A program made the translations under genes and the position numbers. A stretch of 34,903 nt of DNA, from NCBI GenBank assembly GCA_017443945.1, contig JAFSXS010000050.1, positions 1-34,903 on the forward strand, given 5' to 3'. Within the stretch, counting starts at the first letter, position 1, and every line of letters starts with the position of its first letter. The DNA comes from Synergistaceae bacterium (GTDB lineage Bacteria; Synergistota; Synergistia; Synergistales; Aminobacteriaceae). Below, one piece after another: positions 25,148 to 33,584 of the stretch. A model generated the notes under the pieces. That model was not told the DNA's origin. It made no database searches and saw only the letters and a list, made by a program, of their open reading frames with translations.

Positions 25148-25624
25148 ATGGGTAAACTTGCAGGAAAAAAATTGTTGCTTCTCGGTGAACGTGATGGCGT
25201 GCCCGGTCCTGCAATGGAAGCATGTTTGAAGGATAGCGGCGCAGAGATTATTTTCTCGGCGACCGAGTGTTTTGTCTGAACAGCCGCAGGTGCGATGGAC
25301 TTGCAGAACCAGCAGAGAGTTAAAGACGCTGGAGAAAAGTATGGTACTGACTGTGTAGTAATTCTTGGCAGCTCTGACGCAGAAGGAGCAGAAATTTACG
25401 CCGAGACAGTTACAGCAGGCGATCCGACTTATGCAGGACCACTCGCCGGAGTCTCGTTGGGACTCCCCGTATATCACGTATTTGACCCTGTAATTAGAGC
25501 TGAATGCGACCCCGCGGCTTGGGAAGAACAGATCAGCATGATGGAAATGGTACTCGATCCCGACGCATTAACCGAAGCAGTTAAAGGAATGCGCGAACAG
25601 TACAGCCAAAACGTTATTGAATAA
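25148..25624 (+). CDS. grdA: glycine/sarcosine/betaine reductase selenoprotein A (UGA = Sec44)
   Basis: GrdA receives the carboxymethyl group from protein B as a selenoether and hands it to protein C. The gene starts at ATG 25148 after AAGGGAAGG and reads through UGA 25277-25279 to TAA 25624: 158 residues including Sec. The site reads CFV[11 protein letters not shown], the invariant GrdA motif with Cys41 and Sec44; the Sec position matches known GrdA. Taken without recoding it would look like two fragments. One copy serves both the glycine and the putative betaine reductase. A strong terminator hairpin follows before grdC. Confidence 0.96.
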
Positions 25625-25642
25625 GCATTCATAAATATAACA

Positions 25643-25676
25643 GCCCGGGGAATATCACAATCTCCGGGCATTTTTT
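25643..25676 (+). terminator. hairpin terminator between grdA and grdC
   Basis: GCCCGGGGA (25643-25651) pairs with TCTCCGGGC (25661-25669) across a 9-base loop, then A and T6. The next gene begins 20 bases later with no room for a promoter, so read-through is likely and the hairpin would lower grdCD expression relative to trxA-grdA. Confidence 0.85.
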
Positions 25677-25696
25677 ATAAACGGAGAGAAAATATT

Positions 25697-27241
25697 ATGT
25701 CTAAAGTAGGAATTAAGAGTTATTCATATTGTCTCAACCACGCGCCCGAAACTGGCAGCCACTACGGCGGAACACCTTGGGAAGCATACCAGAGCGGTAA
25801 AGAGCAGGAATATCTTGACGCACTCCCCAAATTTTTGCAGAGCTACGATCATGCGCTCCACTATGCACCGAATCAGACTTATATCGGCGGAATCTCTTAT
25901 GAAGAGTTCGAGGCAATGCCAACACCTTGGACAGCTAATTTATTGCCCGACGATAAAGCAAAACGCTACGGAAAATTTGGCGAAATTATGCCTGAAGATG
26001 AGTTCTTAGGGCTTATTTCTGCGTGTGATGAGTTCGAGCTTGTGTGGCTTGAAAAAAGTTTTGCAGAGTCAGTCAGTCAAAAATTAGCACAAGATCCCGT
26101 CATTACTGAATCAATCGTGAAAAGAGTCGTACGTCCTAAAAATATGCAGGAGCTCGCTGACATTGAGAAAGAAGTTGCAGAACGCGGCGCACTCCCTCTC
26201 TATCATGATAATAAAGTCGTCGGCTGCATCAGAATGGGACATCCTACAGATCATTGCTTGACTGCTCATGTATTAATGGAAAATTTAGCGGGTAAGGCTT
26301 CCGGCGTGCTTGCATTATTGCATTTGCTCAAGAATAGCGGGTTAGACCCGAAAGATTTAGATTTCGTCATTGAGTGTTCAGAAGAAGGAGCTGGCGATGT
26401 CGGACAACGTGCGGGCGGAAATTTTGCGAAGGCTATTGCAGAAGTTGCCGGGTGCGTGAATGCGTCGGGCTGTGATGTTCGAGGTTTCTGCGCTGGTCCC
26501 GTCAATGCGATGATTAACGCTGCTGCACAAGTTGCTTCAGGTGCAAGAAAAAATATTGCTGTCGTTGCAGGCGGTTCAATTCCAAAACATTACATGAACT
26601 CACGAGATCACGTCAAGAAAAATTTATTAGCTCTTGAAGATTGCGTCGGAAGTTTCGCGGTCTTAATAGTTCCTGATGACGGCACAAACCCTGTAATGCG
26701 TCTTGATGTTCTCGGAAAACACACAGTCGCAGCAGGTGGAGCACCTCAGGCCGTAACAAGTGCTTTGACGTTTGAGCCTCTTACAGCTGCAGGGTTGACT
26801 TTTGCGGACGTTGACAGATATGCGCCGGAATTGCAGAATCACGAAATCACAGAACCAGCCGGAGCCGGTAACGTTCCTCTTGCAAATATAAAGATGATCG
26901 CTGCTCTTGCCGTAATGAAGAAGGCCATCGAGAAACCAGACATGATGAATTTCATCAAGCAGCACGGTACAATCGGTTATGCACACACACAAGGACATAT
27001 CCCCGCAGGAGTTCCATTTATCGGGCCGGCATGTGAATTAATCAAAGAAGGCAAGATCAAACGCGCAATGATTATCGGTAAAGGCAGCTTATTCCTCGCG
27101 AGATTAACAAACTTGGCCGACGGTGCGTCATTCCTGATTGAAGCTCCTTCACCAGTTGAAAGCGCAGCAACTATCAGCAAAGACGACATCAAAGCAGTTA
27201 TCCTTGAGGCTTTAAGCGAGATCGCCGGAAAGTTGAGTTAA
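25697..27241 (+). CDS. grdC: glycine reductase protein C, GrdC subunit
   Basis: The 514-residue larger subunit of protein C, related to ketoacyl-ACP synthase III (FabH). With GrdD it attacks the carboxymethyl-selenoether on GrdA and yields acetyl phosphate, from which ATP is made. The middle holds the thiolase-like region with conserved Cys residues (GCVNASGCDVRGFCAGP, about residues 254-270) and GGSIPKH. Length and position before grdD are typical. ATG 25697 has GGAGAG upstream. It shares no promoter of its own that I can see, so depends on read-through of the terminator at 25643. Confidence 0.95.
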   Translation: MSKVGIKSYSYCLNHAPETGSHYGGTPWEAYQSGKEQEYLDALPKFLQSYDHALHYAPNQTYIGGISYEEFEAMPTPWTANLLPDDKAKRYGKFGEIMPEDEFLGLISACDEFELVWLEKSFAESVSQKLAQDPVITESIVKRVVRPKNMQELADIEKEVAERGALPLYHDNKVVGCIRMGHPTDHCLTAHVLMENLAGKASGVLALLHLLKNSGLDPKDLDFVIECSEEGAGDVGQRAGGNFAKAIAEVAGCVNASGCDVRGFCAGPVNAMINAAAQVASGARKNIAVVAGGSIPKHYMNSRDHVKKNLLALEDCVGSFAVLIVPDDGTNPVMRLDVLGKHTVAAGGAPQAVTSALTFEPLTAAGLTFADVDRYAPELQNHEITEPAGAGNVPLANIKMIAALAVMKKAIEKPDMMNFIKQHGTIGYAHTQGHIPAGVPFIGPACELIKEGKIKRAMIIGKGSLFLARLTNLADGASFLIEAPSPVESAATISKDDIKAVILEALSEIAGKLS

Positions 27242-27245
27242 TGCC

Positions 27246-28394
27246 ATGTCAGACGCAATAAAAAAATTAGTCGGTGAGGCTTTATCCGAAATTATAGAGA
27301 CTGCTAAAACCGGCGGAAAAAAAATTAAAGTCGGACTCATGGCTTCAGGCAGTGAGCACGGAGCAGAGGAAATCGCAAAGGGTGCAAGACTCGCGCTTCA
27401 GAACTCTAGCAATGTTATCCCCGTCTTAATCGGCCCGAAAGTTAAAGGCTATGAGGATTTAGAATATATTGAGTGTGAGGAGTCAGAGATTCCCGCAAAA
27501 TTAGAAGAGTGCGTAAAAAATGGCGTTGTCCCCGGTGCTGTTGCTATGCATTTCCCGTTTCCGTTAGGTGTTACTACAATTGGAAGAGTCTTCACGCCAG
27601 GCAGGGGCCGTCCGATGATTCTTGCGTCAACAACTGGGACATCTTCAACGGTCAGAGGCGAAGCAATGTTACGCAATGCAATTTACGGAATCGCGGTCGC
27701 AAAGTCTCTCGGAATAAATAATCCTACAGTCGGCATATTGAACGTTGATACAGCACAACCGGTCTTCAGGGCATTAACTCACATGGCCGAACGCGGTTAT
27801 AATATCACTTTCGGGACTTCAACGCGTGCTGACGGAGGCTCAGTTTTGCGCGGAAATGACATTTTATCGGGAGCTGTTGATATTTGCGTAACTGATACTT
27901 TAACGGGCAACGTTCTTGTAAAAATGTTCTCGTCATTCACAACCGGCGGATCTTATGAGGCTTCGGGCTGGGGTTATGGTCCTTCATGCGGTGAAGGCTG
28001 GAAAAATGTAGTCTCGATTGTCTCTCGTGCGTCGGGTGCTCCTGTTATTGCGAATGCTTTATCGTTTACTGCAAGTGTTATCGCCGGAAATTTGCCGGAA
28101 AAAGTTGCTGACGAGTTAAAAGCTGCTCGCAAGGCCGGACTTGATGAAGAAATTGAGTCATTAACTCCCAAAGCAGCACAGGCAGAAGAAGACGTTAAAG
28201 CACCTCCCGCAGAACCAACTGATGACGAATTACACGGGATCGATGTATTAGAGATCGACAACGCAGTAAAAGTTTTATGGAAAGCAGGAATCTACGCAGA
28301 GAGCGCAATGGGCTGCACCGGACCAGTTATCAAGATGCCCGCTAAACATATGAACAAAGCTGCTGAATTATTGAAGACTAACGGGTATTTGTAA
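27246..28394 (+). CDS. grdD: glycine reductase protein C, GrdD subunit
   Basis: The 382-residue smaller subunit of protein C, with a PlsX/phosphate-acyltransferase fold. It contains the conserved C-terminal Cys357 in MGCTGPVIKMP, the place of the cysteine (about 359 in the studied enzyme) that carries the acetyl thioester before phosphorolysis. ATG is four bases after the grdC stop, so translation is coupled. A Pro/Glu-rich linker (~residues 318-325) precedes the C-terminal segment. Confidence 0.94.
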   Translation: MSDAIKKLVGEALSEIIETAKTGGKKIKVGLMASGSEHGAEEIAKGARLALQNSSNVIPVLIGPKVKGYEDLEYIECEESEIPAKLEECVKNGVVPGAVAMHFPFPLGVTTIGRVFTPGRGRPMILASTTGTSSTVRGEAMLRNAIYGIAVAKSLGINNPTVGILNVDTAQPVFRALTHMAERGYNITFGTSTRADGGSVLRGNDILSGAVDICVTDTLTGNVLVKMFSSFTTGGSYEASGWGYGPSCGEGWKNVVSIVSRASGAPVIANALSFTASVIAGNLPEKVADELKAARKAGLDEEIESLTPKAAQAEEDVKAPPAEPTDDELHGIDVLEIDNAVKVLWKAGIYAESAMGCTGPVIKMPAKHMNKAAELLKTNGYL

Positions 28395-28397
28395 ATC

Positions 28398-28619
28398 GTG
28401 AGTTGCTTAGCGACATTCAAGACTACAAGTGCTGCTTTAATGTTTGAGAGGACGTGCAGGGCTTCAGGCATTCAAGCAAGAATCGCACCCGTTCCGAGAA
28501 AGTTATCATCAAGCTGCGGGCTTGCGTGTGAGTTCCCTTGTGATAAACGCGTTGAAGTCGAAGAGATTGCAAACGGGAAAAAAATTCAGGTCGCAGGCTA
28601 TTACGATATAGAAGAGTGA
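28398..28619 (+). CDS. DUF3343 putative Se/S carrier-like protein
   Basis: A 73-residue protein of the DUF3343 family (Pfam now calls it a putative Se/S carrier). It has an N-terminal betaalpha unit (ATFKTTSAALMFERTC) and a cysteine cluster SCGLACEFPC (Cys40, Cys44, Cys48) that could hold a persulfide or selenium. The family often accompanies selenium-using genes, and here it is last in the grdC-grdD run, starting with GTG 3 bases after the grdD stop. A role in moving reduced selenium towards SelD is plausible but inferred. Confidence 0.8.
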   Translation: MSCLATFKTTSAALMFERTCRASGIQARIAPVPRKLSSSCGLACEFPCDKRVEVEEIANGKKIQVAGYYDIEE

Positions 28620-28634
28620 TATAATAATCGTATC

Positions 28635-28663
28635 ATGACAATAAAAAATTTCGTATATTTAAT
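28635..28663 (+). promoter_or_regulatory. sigma70-type promoter ahead of the AGCS symporter
   Basis: ATGACA at 28635-28640, a 17-base spacer and TTTAAT at 28658-28663: each hexamer matches five of six consensus bases. It would start a message near 28670 whose leader includes the hairpin terminator at 28731-28764. Confidence 0.6.
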
Positions 28664-28730
28664 GTGAACTTGAAAAAATAATTTATCCCGGTTCGGGGTC
28701 AAGCAATTCACTACATATTTAGAAAGAGGG

Positions 28731-28764
28731 ACTCAGGAGCAGAAATAAGCCCCTGAGTTTTTTA
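28731..28764 (+). terminator. terminator/attenuator hairpin upstream of the AGCS symporter
   Basis: ACTCAGGAGC (28731-28740) pairs with GCCCCTGAGT (28749-28758) with one A-C mismatch, followed by T6-7. It could end the grdCD message, but because a promoter lies upstream and only 40 bases remain before the next ATG, it may act as an attenuator for the symporter. Confidence 0.85.
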
Positions 28765-28804
28765 TTGTCAAAATATTTCTAATTTCAAGGAGGTTTATTT
28801 ACAG

Positions 28805-30214
28805 ATGGACGAGCTATTAAAACTCGTAGTTGATGCAAATAGTTTCTTGTGGGGAGTCAGTTTTCTTATTCCGTTATTATGCGGTACGGGATTATTTTTC
28901 ACGCTGAGACTCGGATTTGTCCAGATTACAAAATTTGGTACGGCCTGCAAAAAATTATTTGGTAATTTCTCGTTGTTCGGTGAGGCAGCGGGCGCACACG
29001 GTATGTCATCATTTCAAGCACTCGCAACGGCAATAGCAGCACAGGTCGGAACGGGAAATTTAGCGGGAGCAATGACAGCTCTTGTATCAGGAGGCCCCGG
29101 CGCAATTTTCTGGATGTGGGTAGCAGCATTTTTCGGTATGGCTACAAATTTTGCAGAAGCCTGTCTCGCGCAAGTATACAAGGAAAAAGACGAAACAGGC
29201 CAAGTCGTAGGAGGGCCGGCTTACTATATTTCGAGAGGATTGGGCAATAATCTTATCTCAAAATTTTTAGCGGCCTTCTTTGCGGTTTCTATAATATTAG
29301 CTTTGGGCTTTATGGGCAATATGGTGCAGGCTAATTCAATCGGTAACGCATTTAATGATGCATTCGGAGTAGATACGAAAATTGTAGGTGCAGTTCTTGC
29401 AATTTTGGCGGGATTAATCTTTATCGGCGGAGTCAAGAGAATCGCGTCAGTAACTGAAAAATTAGTTCCTCTCATGGCAATTCTTTATGTAGCTGTCGGT
29501 ATAGTATTAATTGTTATGAATGCTCATCATTTGCCGGCGGTCTTCGCAGAAATTTTCTCGTGTGCCTTTGCTCCTCGTGCAGTCTGGGGAGGTATGGCCG
29601 GTGTTGCAGTCGCTCAAGCAGCAAGATACGGAATCGCACGCGGTTTATTCTCAAATGAGGCCGGTATGGGTTCGACACCTCACGCCCACGCAGTAGCAAA
29701 TGTAAATCATCCTGTCGAGCAAGGAGTCTTAGGAATTATCGCAGTCTTCATTGATACATTTGTTGTGCTGAATATCACAGTTTTTACAGTTATGTCATCG
29801 GGAGTGCTTGATAACAATTTTATAAATGGTCAAGCAAAGTTAAAGGGTATCGAATTAGTTCAAGCTGCATTCTCGAATCACTTTTTGGGAACTTATGGAG
29901 CACCTTTTATCGCCGTCTGTCTGTTATTCTTTGCGTTCTCTACGATTATAGGCTGGTACTATTTCGGAGCGAGCAATATTCGTTATTTGTTCGGTGCAAA
30001 AGCCTTATTGCCGTATAGAGTTCTTGTGATGGTGTTTATTTTCACTGGAAGCGTGTTAAAAATTGATTTGGTCTGGGAGCTTTCCGACTTCTTTAACGGG
30101 ATAATGGTAATTCCGAACTTAATCGCTATTTTATTACTTAGCGGCAAAGTAGCAAAACTCTTGAAGGAATACAACGAGGGCATTGCTTACGATCCTAATA
30201 ATTATTTGAAGTAA
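28805..30214 (+). CDS. sodium:alanine/glycine symporter (AGCS family)
   Basis: A 469-residue inner-membrane carrier of the alanine-or-glycine:cation symporter family, with about 10-11 membrane helices. The family signature SSFQALATAIAAQVGTGNLAG (68-88) forms the substrate/sodium site, and NEAGMGSTPHAHA (about 283-295) is the second conserved block. Located between grdD and the riboswitch-controlled grdXEB operon, it very probably imports glycine for the reductase. The start ATG 28805 has AAGGAGG 10 bases upstream. Confidence 0.94.
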   Translation: MDELLKLVVDANSFLWGVSFLIPLLCGTGLFFTLRLGFVQITKFGTACKKLFGNFSLFGEAAGAHGMSSFQALATAIAAQVGTGNLAGAMTALVSGGPGAIFWMWVAAFFGMATNFAEACLAQVYKEKDETGQVVGGPAYYISRGLGNNLISKFLAAFFAVSIILALGFMGNMVQANSIGNAFNDAFGVDTKIVGAVLAILAGLIFIGGVKRIASVTEKLVPLMAILYVAVGIVLIVMNAHHLPAVFAEIFSCAFAPRAVWGGMAGVAVAQAARYGIARGLFSNEAGMGSTPHAHAVANVNHPVEQGVLGIIAVFIDTFVVLNITVFTVMSSGVLDNNFINGQAKLKGIELVQAAFSNHFLGTYGAPFIAVCLLFFAFSTIIGWYYFGASNIRYLFGAKALLPYRVLVMVFIFTGSVLKIDLVWELSDFFNGIMVIPNLIAILLLSGKVAKLLKEYNEGIAYDPNNYLK

Positions 30215-30288
30215 TCTGCGCCGGTGAATCATGATATTAGCTTGCAAAAACTTTATGAACGTAATAACAAAAATTAGTAATTTACGCG

Positions 30289-30316
30289 TTGACGGCAATT
30301 TTTCAGCAAGTATAAT
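30289..30316 (+). promoter_or_regulatory. sigma70-type promoter of the grdXEB operon
   Basis: TTGACG at 30289-30294, a 16-base spacer and consensus TATAAT at 30311-30316. Transcription should begin about 15 bases before the riboswitch P1 stem. Confidence 0.85.
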
Positions 30317-30338
30317 ATTTTGTGTTCATCATAATATT

Positions 30339-30422
30339 TCGCCTGCAAGAGAGAGTCTCACACACGAGACCGCCGAAGGGGCAAGCACGCACGAAACTCT
30401 CAGGCAAAAGAATTGCAAGCGA
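30339..30422 (+). ncRNA. glycine riboswitch, single aptamer
   Basis: Contains the conserved glycine-aptamer cores GCCGAAGGGGCAAG (30372-30385) and ACTCTCAGGCAAAAG (30396-30410). GAGAGT (about 30350-30355) pairs with ACTCTC, GTCTC pairs with GAGAC across ACACAC, and the closing P1 stem TCGCCTGCAA (30339-30348) pairs 9 of 10 with TTGCAAGCGA (30413-30422). Only one aptamer is seen, with no second GCCGAAGG core. It should switch on grdX-grdE-grdB when glycine is plentiful. Confidence 0.95.
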
Positions 30423-30485
30423 TTCAACGACTCTGAAGCTAAATTTTGCAACAGATGCTAATTAACATCAGAGGGAGGGCGAAAA

Positions 30486-30914
30486 ATGTTTATGCTTATT
30501 AGCAACAACGAAGACCTTTGCAATCACGTCAAATCCAGCAAATTTATAGAAGGCTCTGCGCTTGATGTGTTGATTCATGTGCGTGGGTTTGTGCATTTAG
30601 GCAGCATTTTATTGACTCATCCTCTTTGCGGGAATCTCAGGCCCTATCAGCAGCCATTCAGATCCGTAATAATAGATTCAAAAAATGGGCTTGTAGATTT
30701 GGAGTCCCTCTCACTTATAGAAGACGCTGTACACGTTTATGAGTCCTGCAAGTTGATAAATGTTAATGAGCTTGACGAGTTAAAGCGCGTTGATTATGCC
30801 TATATCGACTATGAATTGATGAGGGAAAGTCTAGAGCGGTACAGATTGATTAATCGTGAATCAAGTCTTGCGCCTGCTCCGTTATTGTTACAAAATTTAA
30901 AGGAGGGTTTATAG
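30486..30914 (+). CDS. grdX: GrdX family protein
   Basis: A 142-residue small protein found beside grdE/grdB in glycine reductase operons, with unknown biochemical function. The middle segment, HLGSILLTHPLCGNLRPYQQ (residues 37-56) followed by PFRSVII, matches the GrdX pattern of a conserved LTHPL.G...P motif. It is the first gene after the glycine riboswitch. The start ATG 30486 is 6 bases after GGGAGGG. Its stop TAG abuts the TTG start of grdE. A regulatory or assembly role is possible, but I have no sequence evidence for either. Confidence 0.85.
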   Translation: MFMLISNNEDLCNHVKSSKFIEGSALDVLIHVRGFVHLGSILLTHPLCGNLRPYQQPFRSVIIDSKNGLVDLESLSLIEDAVHVYESCKLINVNELDELKRVDYAYIDYELMRESLERYRLINRESSLAPAPLLLQNLKEGL

Positions 30915-32207
30915 TTGAAACTCGAGTTACACAGACTCAATGTAAAGGGTCTCAAGTTCGGCGACAAAACCGGCTTTGCTGACGGAGTATTGACAGTCAA
31001 CAAGGCTGAATTACTCGCGCTGATTTCAGAAGATGAATTACTCGGCAAGAATCTCGATGTAGATTTAGCTATGCCCGGTGAAAGTGTGCGGGTTATGCCC
31101 GTTAAAGACGTAATCGAACCGAGATTTAAACTTGAGGGCAAAGGCCAAGTATTTCCCGGAATGATAAGCGATGTTGAAACAGTCGGCGAGGGAAAAACTT
31201 TAGTATTAACAGGCTGTGCAGTTCTCACGACAGGAAAGCTCGTAAGATTTCAAGAGGGCATTATTGACATGTCCGGGCCGGGAGCAGATTACACGCCTTA
31301 TTCTAAAACCTGCAATGTTGCGCTAGTTCTTGAACCTTCAGATCCTAACATGGACAAGCACGACTATGAAGCAGCTTGCAGAACAGCAGGACTCAAAGCA
31401 GCAAAATATCTCGCTGAAGCCTGCAAAGATGTGAAAGCTGACACAATCGAGTCATATGAATTTGCAAATATCCGCGAGGCAATGAACGCTTATCCCGAAT
31501 TACCAAAGGTCGGCTATTTATATATGCTTCAGACTCAAGGCTTATTGCATGACACTTATTTATACGGCGTTGACGTCAAGAAAATTTTGCCGACGATTAT
31601 ATCTCCTCTTGAAGTTATGGACGGTGCTATTGTGTCAGGAAATTGCGTTAGTGCCTGCGATAAGAATAACACTTACTCTCACCAGAATAACCCCGTTATC
31701 GCTGACATGTTAAAGCGTCATGGCAAAGACTTTAATTTTGCGGCCGTTATCGTTACAAATGAAAATGTTACTCTTGCAGACAAGCGCAGAAGCTCAAGTT
31801 ATGCGACAAAATTAGCTGCTATGCTCGGTCTTGACGGACTTGTAATAACTGAAGAGGGATTCGGCAATCCTGACGCAGATTTAATCATGAACTGCTGGAA
31901 AGCTGAAAGATTAGGCATTAAGACAGCACTATTAACTGACGAGTACGCCGGCCAAGATGGTGCAAGCCAGTCATTAGCTGACTCATGTCCTGAGGGTGAC
32001 GCGTGTGTAACTGCAGGAAACGCAAATGAAGTTATTACACTTCCTGCAATGCAAAAAGTTATAGGTTATGCAGAAGAAGCTAATGTAATCGCAGGAGGCT
32101 GGAACGGCTCACTTGCTGAAGACGGCACAATCACTGTAGAACTTCAGGCAATAACCGGCGCAACAAGTGAATTAGGTTACACGAAACTTGGAGCTTACAC
32201 GCTTTAA
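30915..32207 (+). CDS. grdE: glycine reductase protein B proprotein, GrdE
   Basis: The 430-residue proprotein of the glycine-specific protein B. It cleaves itself at a cysteine to give ~25- and ~22-kDa subunits, the new N-terminus becoming the pyruvoyl group that binds glycine as a Schiff base. The site VSGNCVSACDK is intact, with Cys244 and Cys248; Cys244 corresponds best to the known processing Cys (~242). Translation starts at TTG 30915, directly after the grdX stop, with GGAGGG 7 bases upstream. It is paired with grdB downstream. Compare the grdI homologue at 17542, in which both cysteines are lost. Confidence 0.94.
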   Translation: MKLELHRLNVKGLKFGDKTGFADGVLTVNKAELLALISEDELLGKNLDVDLAMPGESVRVMPVKDVIEPRFKLEGKGQVFPGMISDVETVGEGKTLVLTGCAVLTTGKLVRFQEGIIDMSGPGADYTPYSKTCNVALVLEPSDPNMDKHDYEAACRTAGLKAAKYLAEACKDVKADTIESYEFANIREAMNAYPELPKVGYLYMLQTQGLLHDTYLYGVDVKKILPTIISPLEVMDGAIVSGNCVSACDKNNTYSHQNNPVIADMLKRHGKDFNFAAVIVTNENVTLADKRRSSSYATKLAAMLGLDGLVITEEGFGNPDADLIMNCWKAERLGIKTALLTDEYAGQDGASQSLADSCPEGDACVTAGNANEVITLPAMQKVIGYAEEANVIAGGWNGSLAEDGTITVELQAITGATSELGYTKLGAYTL

Positions 32208-32225
32208 TTTCAGGAGGTGAGAAGA

Positions 32226-33530
32226 ATGGCATATAAAGTTATACACTACATAAATCAATTTTATGCGAACATCGGCGGTGAAGAGAAAGCAGACTACAAG
32301 CCCGAAATCAGAGAAGGGGTCGTCGGTCCCGGCATGGCGTTTAAAGGCGCGTTCAAGGGTGAGGCGGAAATCGTTGCTACAGTGATTTGCGGAGATTCTT
32401 ATTTTGCGTCGAACATGGACGAGGCAACAAAAACTATTCTCGACATGATTCGCAAATATGAACCTGATGCATTTATCGCGGGGCCTGCGTTTAATGCCGG
32501 ACGTTACGGGACTGCATGCGGTGCTATGTGTGCTGCTGTTGCGAAAGAATTTAATATCCCAGTAATCAGCGGTATGTATCCCGAAAATCCCGGCGTTGAG
32601 ATGTACAAAAAATTTGCGTGGGTCATTGAGACTCCTGATAACGCCGTCGGAATGAGAAAAGCTGTCCCTGCAATGGCAAAATTAGCGTTGAAGCTCTTAA
32701 AAGGTGAACCAATCGGCAAACCATCAGAAGAAGGCTACATTGAACGCGGCATCCGTAAAAATATGTTCTACGAGAAATTAGCTGCTGAACGTTGCGTTGA
32801 TATGTTTGTCGCAAAATTAAAGGGTGAGCCTTTCGAGACTGAATACAAAATGCCCGTCTTTGATAGAGTTGACCCTCAGCCAGCAGTAAAAGATCTTGCA
32901 CACGCGACAATAGCTCTTGTTACGTCAGGCGGAATTTGCCCGAAAGGTAACCCGGATCATATCGAGGCTTCAAGCGCAAGTAAATTCGGCGAATATGACA
33001 TTACCGGCGTGAATGACTTGACGAGCGAAACATATTGCACAGCTCACGGAGGTTATGACGCTACATATGCAGATCAGGACGCAGATAGAGTTTTGCCGGT
33101 TGACGTTTTGCGCGATTTAGAACGTGAAGGCGTTATCGGAAAATTACACACGAAATTTTATGCGACCGTCGGTAATGGAACAAGCGTCGGCAATGCTAAA
33201 AAGTTTGGTGCTGAAATAGTAAATAGACTCGTTCGTGATGGAGTAACAGCAGTAATTCTTACTTCAACCTGAGGAACCTGTACGCGTTGCGGTGCAACGA
33301 TGGTCAAAGAAATTGAGCGCAAATTACCCGTTGTCCATATGTGTACGATAGTCCCGATCTCGCAGACAGTCGGCGCAAATAGAATCGTCCCGACAATAGC
33401 AATTCCACACCCGCTGGGAGATCCGACAAAGACTCCGGAAGAAGAAAAAGTTTTACGCCGTAAATTAGTTGAGCGCGCGTTAAAAGCTCTTCAGACGGAC
33501 ATTACAGAACAAACAGTCTTTACTGAATAA
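32226..33530 (+). CDS. grdB: glycine reductase protein B selenoprotein subunit (UGA = Sec349)
   Basis: A 434-residue selenoprotein subunit of the glycine-specific protein B, which splits the C-N bond of the pyruvoyl-bound glycine. The frame passes through UGA 33270-33272, within LTST-Sec-GTCTRCGATMVKEIE, to TAA 33530. The start is ATG 32226, with CAGGAGGTGA 6-8 bases upstream; an earlier GTG at 32217 lies inside that ribosome-binding site. It follows grdE by 18 bases. Sec is residue 349, the same as in the grdH paralogue at 16206. Confidence 0.95.
33270..33299 (+). promoter_or_regulatory. SECIS hairpin in grdB
   Basis: Starting with the UGA, 12 bases later CGTTGC (33285-33290) pairs with GCAACG (33294-33299) around a GGT loop. 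It is identical to the grdH stem-loop. Confidence 0.8.
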
Positions 33531-33539
33531 ATAATAAAA

Positions 33540-33572
33540 CCGGGAGGCGTTGTGCTTCCCGGCTATTTTTTT
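33540..33572 (+). terminator. terminator after grdB
   Basis: CCGGGAGGC (33540-33548) pairs with GCTTCCCGG (33554-33562), with one G-U pair, around a GTTGT loop, then CTA and T7. It separates grdB from the convergent ferritin-like gene. Confidence 0.9.
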
Positions 33573-33584
33573 GCGTAAAATTAA

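Larger units (their letters stand above)
30215..30485 (+). promoter_or_regulatory. leader of the grdX-grdE-grdB operon
   Basis: Contains, in order, a promoter (30289-30316), a glycine aptamer (30339-30422), and an expression platform in which CTCTGA (30431-30436) can pair with TCAGAG (30468-30473) at the edge of the Shine-Dalgarno GGGAGGG (30473-30479). No T-run terminator is present, so control is likely at translation. Confidence 0.7.

Noticed and set aside
28664-28730. tRNA or second glycine aptamer in the AGCS leader, because of GGTTCGGGG
   Set aside because: No acceptor or anticodon arms, and no GCCGAAGG or CTCTCAGGCAAAAG core.
30809-31228. 139-codon open frame opposite grdX and grdE
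   Set aside because: Antisense to clearly recognised genes and without ribosome-binding site.
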